A program made the position numbers and the translations under genes. The notes beneath the pieces are model-generated. The model was not told the origin of the DNA. It was given only the letters and a program-made list of their open reading frames with translations, and searched no databases. 32,524 bases of DNA from Syntrophus sp. PtaU1.Bin005 (GTDB taxonomy: Bacteria; Desulfobacterota; Syntrophia; Syntrophales; Syntrophaceae). Every line of letters begins with the position of its first letter. Positions within the stretch are counted from its first letter, which is position 1. This document shows, piece by piece, positions 7,402 to 13,701 of the stretch. The stretch covers positions 1 through 32,524 of the forward strand of contig MVRU01000027.1 in assembly GCA_002067745.1 (NCBI GenBank), written 5' to 3'.

Positions 7402-7735
7402 AACACGGTATCCTTTTACGTATTGCTGAAAAATCGTTCCCTGCCGACGGCAGGGATCAACAATCATGAAGTTAAAAAATCATCCGAATTCTTTCAACAA
7501 AGTCCGAGCACTTCCGCCTGGCGGAACGGCAGACGGCAGCAAGGGAACATGGGCGCATCGCCTTTGTTGATCGTCGCCTTTCCTGGTCAAATCCGCCTGT
7601 GGATGGGCGGACGAAAGCGAGGGTACAACGATTTCTTTCTCTTTTTCAAATCAAAAGTTCATCGAAGGGGTGAACCGTGGAGAGGTCTGAAGTCTGGAAA
7701 GGCGCCGGGATTTCGACGCTCCATCGGCGCCGGTT
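7402..7735. other. Intergenic gap with a GC-rich hairpin after the exporter operon
   Basis: No credible gene is seen. On the minus strand, just past the stop of the second permease, GGCGCCG (7701-7707) and CGGCGCC (7725-7731) form a perfect 7-bp stem with a 17-base loop. It is followed in the minus direction only by TTTCC, so it is at best a weak terminator. Two shorter CCGCC/GGCGG inverted repeats also occur (near 7518 and 7600). The promoter of the PocR/PAS regulator should lie here but I cannot place it. Confidence 0.4.
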
Positions 7736-8857
7736 TCAGTCAAGCCGCTTCCGGAACCGGGCGACGGCGCCGACAAAAACGGCCAGCCCCAGGACCGCCA
7801 TGGCGGCAAATTGAGGCCACAGGATCTCCATCCCCACCCCCTTGAGAAAAATCCCCCGGATGATGACCAGAAAATAGCGTAGCGGATTGAGCAGGGTCAG
7901 CCATTGAACGGCTTCAGGCATGTTGTCGATGGGGAAAACGAAGCCGCTGAGCATGAAAAAGGGGAGGATCACGAAGAACGTCGTCATCATGGCCTGCTGC
8001 TGCGTTCCGGAAATCGTGGAAATGAAGAGTCCGATTCCCAGCGTGCTGAGCAGAAACAGGCAGGCGGCAAGAAGGAGAAGAAGAATGCTGCCCGCCAGGG
8101 GAATCTCGAACCAGAAGACGGCAATGGCCGTGACGATGACCATCTGGGAAAGAGAGATCACGATGTAGGGAATCGTCTTGCCGAGAATCAGTTCAACCGG
8201 TGAAATCGGCGTTACCATCAGCTGCTCAATCGTTCCCGCCTCCTTCTCCTTGATGATGGCCATGGAGGTAAAGAGGAGGGAGATGAGCATGACGACGAAG
8301 GCCACAATGCCGGGAACGTAGAAATTCTGGCTGTCCAGATTGGGGTTGTACCAGGTGCGAACGCGGGCATCGATGCGGCCGTAGTCCATCCGCAGCGGGT
8401 GAAGCTCCCTGATCAGCTGCCGGTTCAGCCGGTCCAGGACGAGCATGGTGTAGGCGATCCGGATGGAGGCCATATTGCTCATGGTTCCGTCCGCCAGGAT
8501 CTGAATCCGGGCGGTCCGCCCTTTCCGGATTTCCGAACTGAAATCGGGGGGGATCTTCACGGCCAGATCGATCTTTCCCTGAAGAAGGAGCTTTTCCAGG
8601 GAGGCATCATTTTCCGGCCGGTAGCGGATTTGAAAGATTCTGTTTCCGCTGAAGGAATCGGTGACTTGGCGGCTTTCCACGGTCTGTGACTGATCCATCA
8701 GGGCCAGCCGGATGTTCCTGATGTCGTAATTGACCACGTATCCGAAAATCAAAAGCTGAATGATGGGGGTAATGATCAGAAGGGGACGGTTACGCTTGTC
8801 ACGGAACAGCTGAATAAATTCTTTCCGGACCAGTTCCCGGATGCGCAGCCAGCTCAT
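7736..8857 (-). CDS. ABC-2 type exporter permease (YbhR-like)
   Basis: This 373-residue membrane protein has the ABC-2 layout: one N-terminal transmembrane helix after a charged RKEFIQLFRDKRNRP segment, a large periplasmic domain (about 45-170), and five further helices from about 178 onward. It includes the conserved KEKEAGTIEQLMVTP loop, which couples to the ATPase. With the adjacent permease it would form the heterodimeric membrane channel of a YbhGFSR-type drug or lipid exporter. Its ATG lies one base past the stop codon of the upstream permease, so the two are translationally linked. The substrate is unknown. Confidence 0.88.
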   Translation of the reverse strand: MSWLRIRELVRKEFIQLFRDKRNRPLLIITPIIQLLIFGYVVNYDIRNIRLALMDQSQTVESRQVTDSFSGNRIFQIRYRPENDASLEKLLLQGKIDLAVKIPPDFSSEIRKGRTARIQILADGTMSNMASIRIAYTMLVLDRLNRQLIRELHPLRMDYGRIDARVRTWYNPNLDSQNFYVPGIVAFVVMLISLLFTSMAIIKEKEAGTIEQLMVTPISPVELILGKTIPYIVISLSQMVIVTAIAVFWFEIPLAGSILLLLLAACLFLLSTLGIGLFISTISGTQQQAMMTTFFVILPFFMLSGFVFPIDNMPEAVQWLTLLNPLRYFLVIIRGIFLKGVGMEILWPQFAAMAVLGLAVFVGAVARFRKRLD

Positions 8858-8858
8858 T

Positions 8859-9992
8859 CTAGATTCCCTCCCGCTTCAGCGCGAAGAAACTCGCAAGGGC
8901 CAAAACCAGGAACATGATCAGCAGAACGAGGAAGGAGAACCACAGCTGGGCAAATCCGAGGTTCTTGAGATAAACGCCGCTTAAAATCCTGATATAGTAG
9001 GTTGCCGGGACGAATTGAGCCAGAAGCTGCAGGGGCCTGGGCATGTTGAGAATCGGAAACACAAAGTTCGACAGCAGCAGGGAGGGCAGGTAGGTAACCA
9101 GCACGGCGACCTGATTGGCGACGAGCTGCGATTTGAGAACGATGGAAATCAGGATCCCGAGGGTGAGGGCAACGGCCAGGTAGAGCGCGGAGGCGAGAAT
9201 CATCAGCCAGAAGCTTGATTTCATGGTCACGCCGAAGAGGAACTGCCCCATGAGGACGGCGATAAGGACGTCGATCATGCCGATTATGAAGTAGGGAATG
9301 GCTTTCCCGGCAAGAAATTCCCCCGTGTTCAGGGGGAGCGACTTGATGGTTTCCAGGGTGCCGTTTTCGTATTCTCTGGCCACAACAAGTGAGGTCAGCA
9401 TGGCGCCGACGATCATGAGGATGACGGCGATGTTTCCGGGGATGATGAAATTCCTGCTCTCCAGGTCTTCGTTGAACCAGACGCGGATCCTCCCCTCAAG
9501 GGGGGGGCGGATCGGTTCTCTCCCCTGGCGGTTGAGAAAGTCGTCCAGGAGCCGGAGATTCTGGTTTTCCAGAAAGGCGTTTATGTAGCCCCTGGCGATA
9601 CTGGCATAATTCGGATCGCTGCCGTCAAGAATGACCTGTAGCGGTGCCTCGCGATCCCTGGCGAGGTTGTTCGAAAAGTCCGGCGGAATCACGATGGCCA
9701 GGAGGGCCTGCCCCTCGTCCAGATAGCTGTCGACCTCCCGGATGCTCCCTGGATGGGCGACGACGTCAAAATAGGAGGAGGAGTCGAGCTTCCGGATCAG
9801 GTCCCGGCTGGCGGGGGTCGCATCGTGATCCACGACGATCGTCCGGATGTGGTTGACATCGAGGCTGAGGGCATAGCCGAACAGGAGGATGAGGAGCAGG
9901 GGAAGGGCAAAGGCCAGGTAAAGGCTGCGGACATCACGGAGGAGGTGATAGAATTCCTTGCGGATGACCGCTTCGACCTTTGCCGGATTCAT
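8859..9992 (-). CDS. ABC-2 type exporter permease (YbhS-like)
   Basis: This 377-residue permease has the same layout as its downstream partner: an N-terminal helix (LAFALPLLLILLFGYALSL), a periplasmic domain (about 45-175) and a C-terminal group of helices with the coupling loop REYENGTLETIKSLP. The ATG at 9992 has GGAGGAG two to three bases further upstream, which decides it over a longer frame beginning at 10193. Together with the two ATPases and the fusion protein it forms one exporter. The two permeases are clearly diverged from each other, so the channel is probably heterodimeric. Confidence 0.88.
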   Translation of the reverse strand: MNPAKVEAVIRKEFYHLLRDVRSLYLAFALPLLLILLFGYALSLDVNHIRTIVVDHDATPASRDLIRKLDSSSYFDVVAHPGSIREVDSYLDEGQALLAIVIPPDFSNNLARDREAPLQVILDGSDPNYASIARGYINAFLENQNLRLLDDFLNRQGREPIRPPLEGRIRVWFNEDLESRNFIIPGNIAVILMIVGAMLTSLVVAREYENGTLETIKSLPLNTGEFLAGKAIPYFIIGMIDVLIAVLMGQFLFGVTMKSSFWLMILASALYLAVALTLGILISIVLKSQLVANQVAVLVTYLPSLLLSNFVFPILNMPRPLQLLAQFVPATYYIRILSGVYLKNLGFAQLWFSFLVLLIMFLVLALASFFALKREGI

Positions 9993-10000
9993 CTCTCCTC

Positions 10001-10186
10001 CTATCCGGCGATTCCGCCGCCCGGGATGGTGAAGAGCCCGCGGCGGTTGATCATGACGGATTGGGCAATGATTCTCCTGACGTTCCGGGACTCGATGCCC
10101 TCCGCCAGACTCATGAAAAAAGGCGGAATGCCGATGGAACCGACGGCCATGAAAAGCGGGACGAAACACGGCCGGAAGGGCTTCAT
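10001..10186 (-). CDS. Small hypothetical protein in the exporter operon
   Basis: I do not recognise this 61-residue protein. It begins MKPFRPCFVPLFMAVGSIGI with a mildly hydrophobic first third, and ends in a Gly-rich IPGGGIAG. AAGAGG lies eight bases before the ATG, and the stop is eight bases before the next permease start, so it fits the operon's tight packing. It has no membrane prediction strong enough to call and no known motif. It could be chance, although its position and ribosome binding site argue for translation. Confidence 0.45.
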   Translation of the reverse strand: MKPFRPCFVPLFMAVGSIGIPPFFMSLAEGIESRNVRRIIAQSVMINRRGLFTIPGGGIAG

Positions 10187-10228
10187 GAGGCAATCCTCTT
10201 CAAACGCTGTTTGCGGAGACGCTGCCCG

Positions 10229-10528
10229 CTATTTCCCGTAGTTCTCCCAGGAAACGAGATGCCAGGGGAAAACCGTAAACGTAAAAAGGCCGGCCTTGAC
10301 GGCCGGATCATTTTCGGCTATGGAGCGGGCCTCCGCTTCCCCGCCCTCCACTTCGAGCAGGGAGGCCCCGCCGCTGCTGTCCAGGAATGGACCCGCCATC
10401 CGGACTTTTCCCTCAAAATAATGCTTCTGGATGTACTCTCCATGGGCCTGGAGAGGCTGGTCGAAGATGTGGCGTCCCGGAATCCAGGCCGGGCCGGGTT
10501 TATAGAGAATCAAAAAGGTCTTTTTCAT
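10229..10528 (-). CDS. YCII-domain protein
   Basis: This 99-residue protein has the YCII ferredoxin-like fold pattern: a first strand KTFLILYKPGPAW, a helix with H-x2-Y at about residues 29-32, the central K-VRMAGPFLD-SSG-ASLLEV segment, and a late NDPAVKAGLFTFTVFPWH. The family contains small enzymes or ligand-binding proteins of mostly unknown function with a conserved His/Asp pair. The ATG at 10528 has GGAGG nine bases upstream and removes a seven-residue extension. It sits inside the ABC exporter operon, between the ATPases and the permeases, which is an odd place for a cytosolic enzyme and suggests a link to the exported substrate. Confidence 0.75.
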   Translation of the reverse strand: MKKTFLILYKPGPAWIPGRHIFDQPLQAHGEYIQKHYFEGKVRMAGPFLDSSGGASLLEVEGGEAEARSIAENDPAVKAGLFTFTVFPWHLVSWENYGK

Positions 10529-10630
10529 GATCGAATTCCTCCGGAACATAGTTTTGTGACGCTTCAGAACCAGGCGCCAGACCGGTTCCAGCCGCCGGCG
10601 TGTAGCAGGTACGGGATCGCCGATTCCTGT

Positions 10631-11395
10631 TTACGGCGTCTGTTCGCCGCGCCCGGCCATCAGTGCCACGAAGGCGTCATCCAGCGTCGCCTCCTTTTTT
10701 CCGGGGCAGGCCGACTGGATGATGTTTTCGGGGCCGTCGGCCGCGACGATCCGCCCCTCGTTCAGCATGACGATCTTTTCGCAGTAACGGGCCTCATCCA
10801 TGTAGTGCGTGGTGATGAAGACCGTGATGCCATCCCCGGCGAGCCGGCGGATAAAATCCCAGAAATGCCGCCTGGTAATGGGATCCACGCCGGCGGTCGG
10901 TTCGTCGAGAAAGAGAATCTCCGGATCGTGCAGCAGGGCGCACCCCAGGGAGAGGCGCTGCCGCCAGCCGGGGGGAAGCGTTCGGGTCAAAACATCGCGG
11001 ACCGCCTGCAGACGGGTCAATTCGAGAACCCAGGCGATTCGCTCCTTCCACCTGCCGGGGGCGACCTTGTAGACGCCGAGATAAAAACGGATGTTCTCAT
11101 AGGGCGTCAGATCCTCGTAAAGGGAAAAGCGCTGGGACATGTAGCCGATTGCCTGCTTTACCGTTTCAGGCTGGGAAATGATGTCGCGGCCGGCTACGTA
11201 GCCCTCTCCCGATGTGGGGGTGAGAATGCCGCAAAGCATGCGGATGGTCGTTGACTTTCCGGAGCCGTTCGGGCCGAGAAAACCGAAAATTTCCCCCCTT
11301 TCGACTTCGAAAGAGATCCGGTCAACCGCTGTAAAGGAGCCGAAGCGCTTTTCCAGGTTTTTTACAACAATGGCCTTATCGTTGGAAGGAGTCAT
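10631..11395 (-). CDS. ABC exporter ATPase, second subunit (YbhF C-half-like)
   Basis: This 254-residue ATPase has Walker A GPNGSGKST (41-49), Walker B FLDEPTAGVDP and the switch His in TTHYMDE. Its signature motif is degenerate (LPPGWRQRLSLG instead of LSGGQ), as in the second half of fused YbhF-type ATPases. Here the two halves are separate genes. The ATG at 11395 has GGAG about nine bases upstream and overlaps the end of the upstream ATPase gene by 20 bp. With its partner it would power the ABC-2 permeases encoded downstream. Confidence 0.88.
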   Translation of the reverse strand: MTPSNDKAIVVKNLEKRFGSFTAVDRISFEVERGEIFGFLGPNGSGKSTTIRMLCGILTPTSGEGYVAGRDIISQPETVKQAIGYMSQRFSLYEDLTPYENIRFYLGVYKVAPGRWKERIAWVLELTRLQAVRDVLTRTLPPGWRQRLSLGCALLHDPEILFLDEPTAGVDPITRRHFWDFIRRLAGDGITVFITTHYMDEARYCEKIVMLNEGRIVAADGPENIIQSACPGKKEATLDDAFVALMAGRGEQTP

Positions 11396-12140
11396 TCCGG
11401 AGCTCCTCATCCACTTCCTGTATCCGGGAAATCACTGCCTCTTCCAGGCTGGGAAAGCCGTATCGCATGGCTTGCGGCGAGGCGGTCTCCAGGATCAGCG
11501 CCTGGTGCATGATGGCAACCTGGTCGCACTGCTCGCCTTCATCCAGGTAGGCTGTCGAGGTCAGAATGGTCATCCCGTCGTTCTGCATGACCCTCAGCAT
11601 GTCCCAGAATTCCCGGCGGGAAACGGGGTCGACGCCGTTGGTCGGCTCGTCGAGAATCAGCACTTTCGGTTCGTGAACCAGAACGGAGGCCAGGCCCAGT
11701 TTCTGCTTCATTCCTCCCGAAAGCTGGCCCGCCGGACGGTGGGCGAAGGGCAGCAGATGGGAAAAGCCCAGGTAGCGCTCTCTTCTCAACTTCGCCTCCG
11801 TTCCCCTGATCCCGTAAATATCCATGAAAAACTTGAGATTCTCATCAACGGTCAGATCCTGATAGAGTCCGAACCGCTGGGGCATGTAACCGATGCGGTC
11901 CCGGACCTGCCGCCGGTGGGTCGAAACATCCAGGCCGTCGATGGTGATGGTTCCGGCGGAGGGCTGGATCATGGTGGCGATCATCCGCAGCAGGGAGGTC
12001 TTTCCCGCCCCGTCCGATCCCACCAGGCCGAACATGGAACCCGCGGCCACCGAAAGGGAGGCCTCCGAAACCGCGGTCACGGCGCCGAACCGCAGAGAGA
12101 CCTTTTCAACTCGGATGATCGGGTTATCGGAGCCAGGCAT
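11376..12140 (-). CDS. ABC exporter ATPase, first subunit (YbhF N-half-like)
   Basis: This 254-residue ATPase has Walker A GSDGAGKTS, a canonical signature LSGGMKQKLGLA and Walker B ILDEPTNGVDP. The switch position reads TSTAYLDE, where His is replaced by Ala, so this site may be the less active one; the partner ATPase has the opposite pattern (degenerate signature, His present). This complementary degeneration is what a heterodimeric ATPase with one good composite site would show. The gene overlaps the stop of the membrane fusion protein gene by 17 bp. Confidence 0.87.
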   Translation of the reverse strand: MPGSDNPIIRVEKVSLRFGAVTAVSEASLSVAAGSMFGLVGSDGAGKTSLLRMIATMIQPSAGTITIDGLDVSTHRRQVRDRIGYMPQRFGLYQDLTVDENLKFFMDIYGIRGTEAKLRRERYLGFSHLLPFAHRPAGQLSGGMKQKLGLASVLVHEPKVLILDEPTNGVDPVSRREFWDMLRVMQNDGMTILTSTAYLDEGEQCDQVAIMHQALILETASPQAMRYGFPSLEEAVISRIQEVDEELRNDSFQR

Positions 12141-13137
12141 CAGCAGGCATCCCCGCCTTGAGTACGAAATCGGGGTTCGGGAGGGCGACCTTTACGAGAT
12201 AAACCAGTTTGACCCGCTCCTTGAATGTCTGGATGATCTTCGGGGTAAACTCTCCTTCCGGGGAGATGTAGGAGACCTTGCCCTTGAAGATGCGGTCCGG
12301 AAAGGTGTCCACCTTGACATCGACGGCTTGCCCCGGCCGGACCTTTCCGATCTCCGTCTCGCTGACGAAGATCTTCAGATCGACGGTGGCAAGATTGGAC
12401 AGGGTCAGGACTTCCCTTCCGGGAGAGACGACTTCCCCCGGCTCGACATTCCGGCTCAGCAGGATTCCATCGAAAGGGGCCCTCAGGGTCGTGTAGGCCC
12501 TCTGGATGTTCACTTCCTCGAGGGCCGCCCGGGCCGCCTCCGCCTGTGAACGGGCGGCCTGGAGCTCCATCCGGGTGGCTTCGATCTTCTGCATTTCACT
12601 GCGGGCCTTTCCAAGCACGGCCTCGCCTTCCCTCAGGGCGGCCCGGGCGTTGTCATAGCGAAGCCTTACGGCATCCCGCTCCTTTTCCGAAACCACCCCC
12701 CGCGAAAAGAGCTGAGCATACCGTGCATTGTTCCTGGCCGCATCGGTCAGCGTGTATTTCAGGTTATCCACCTGGGCCGACGCTTTCGCAACGTCCTCGG
12801 GCAGCGATGTTCTGTACAGATTGAGGAGAACTTCCAATTGCTTCACGCTGTTTTCGGACCGGTCCACGGCGGCCCTGGCCTGATCGCGGCGGGCGTTCCA
12901 TTCCGCCGTATCGAGTTCCGCCAGCACCTGGTCCGCCCGGACGGCTTCTCCTTCCCGGATGTGTACGGCGGCAACCCGGCCAGCGGTCTGAAAGGCGAGC
13001 TGGGCGTCCGTACTTTCAATCGTTCCGGAATAGTAGGCTTCCCGCCGGCTGTTCTGCCGCTGCCCGAAATAGACAAGCAGGCTGGCGGCAACCACGACGA
13101 CGATGAGGATCATTGGAATGAGGCGTTTCTTCAGCAT
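12124..13137 (-). CDS. HlyD-family membrane fusion protein (YbhG-like)
   Basis: This 337-residue protein has an N-terminal anchor (MLKKRLIPMILIVVVVAAS), a first half lipoyl/barrel segment (GRVAAVHIREGEAV), a long coiled-coil hairpin (about 75-190) and the second half lipoyl motif with YTTLRAPFDGILLSRNVEPG, then a beta-barrel domain. It would link the inner-membrane ABC exporter to an outer-membrane channel; no TolC-like gene is present in the window. The ATG at 13137 has only a weak GAGG, but it overlaps the stop codon of a 17-codon leader ORF with a strong ribosome binding site, suggesting coupled translation. It is the first gene of the exporter operon. Confidence 0.87.
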   Translation of the reverse strand: MLKKRLIPMILIVVVVAASLLVYFGQRQNSRREAYYSGTIESTDAQLAFQTAGRVAAVHIREGEAVRADQVLAELDTAEWNARRDQARAAVDRSENSVKQLEVLLNLYRTSLPEDVAKASAQVDNLKYTLTDAARNNARYAQLFSRGVVSEKERDAVRLRYDNARAALREGEAVLGKARSEMQKIEATRMELQAARSQAEAARAALEEVNIQRAYTTLRAPFDGILLSRNVEPGEVVSPGREVLTLSNLATVDLKIFVSETEIGKVRPGQAVDVKVDTFPDRIFKGKVSYISPEGEFTPKIIQTFKERVKLVYLVKVALPNPDFVLKAGMPADAWLR

Positions 13138-13184
13138 GGAACCTCTGGGGATTCTTCCGGCAGACAGGGGGATTGATCGTTCAT
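13131..13184 (-). CDS. Putative 17-codon leader ORF of the exporter operon
   Basis: An ATG at 13184, preceded by CGAGGAG, opens a 17-codon frame (MNDQSPCLPEESPEVPC) whose TGA at 13133-13131 overlaps the fusion protein start (the two share the 7 bases 13131-13137). Its ribosome binding site is better than that of the fusion protein gene. It could set expression by translational coupling or attenuation; it may also be only a spacer. There is no direct evidence of translation. Confidence 0.4.
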   Translation of the reverse strand: MNDQSPCLPEESPEVPC

Positions 13185-13208
13185 AAATTCTCCTCGAGAA
13201 TGGGCGTT

Positions 13209-13237
13209 TATATAGCACGTCTTGAAAAGAACGTCCA
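13209..13237 (-). promoter_or_regulatory. Putative promoter of the ABC exporter operon
   Basis: On the minus strand TGGACG (13237-13232) and TATATA (13214-13209) are spaced by 17 bp, and the -10 is preceded by TGC, an extended -10 element. Transcription would start near 13202, about 18 bases before the leader ORF. Confidence 0.4.
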
Positions 13238-13565
13238 TGTTATCCTCTCGCTGTTAATCCCCTCTGTGTCAGTCAATTGACATCGGGACTCCGGTGCCTG
13301 TGAGATTCCAGGCCCGCAGGAAGCGGAAAAGCGTTTTTTCTCCTGCCGGCATCTCCGGCCTGCCGGGGAGAGAATCTTCCCGGAGCGTCAATGGAATGGC
13401 TTCATGGCGGAACATGCGGGGCCGAGGTCCTGGAGGATTTCCGCGGTTCCGTCGGTTCGTCCGAGGGCTCGTCGAGGTTGGTTCCCGGCGGCCGCCAAGC
13501 CCGCCGCGGGGGATTCGCCGAGCCATCCTGCAGCGGCTGAAGGCGGTTGCCGGGACAGGTGAAGC
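13238..13565. other. Intergenic region between divergent exporter and flagellar blocks
   Basis: About 330 bases with no gene I can support. Long frames exist on both strands but their translations are rich in Arg, Pro and Gly with no fold-like pattern and no ribosome binding site. The far right end carries the sigma-54-like promoter of the next operon. Confidence 0.5.
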
Positions 13566-13581
13566 TGGTATAGCCATTGCT
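13566..13581 (+). promoter_or_regulatory. Sigma-54 (-24/-12) promoter before the SPOR/TPR-kinase-regulator operon
   Basis: TGGTATAGCCATTGCT fits the consensus TGG-Y-A-Y-R-N4-TTGCW over its full length, with GG and GC separated by exactly 10 bp. Transcription should start near 13592, leaving a leader of about 110 bases before the SPOR/TPR gene. An enhancer-binding protein would be required, possibly the regulator encoded in the same operon. Confidence 0.65.
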
Positions 13582-13701
13582 TTGATCCTGTGAGGTTCTT
13601 CAATGCGTTGAATGATGGGGGAAATCTGTGATCTGCAGTGCAGCGGTTCCGAAAGCATCCGCAGAAGCGGCCATATCGTGCTCTCCGGCTGGGGTTGATG
13701 A

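Noticed and set aside
9980-11254. A 424-codon plus-strand frame across the ABC exporter operon
   Set aside because: It is antisense to the permease, YCII and ATPase genes, and its translation is Pro/Gly/Arg-rich without domain patterns.
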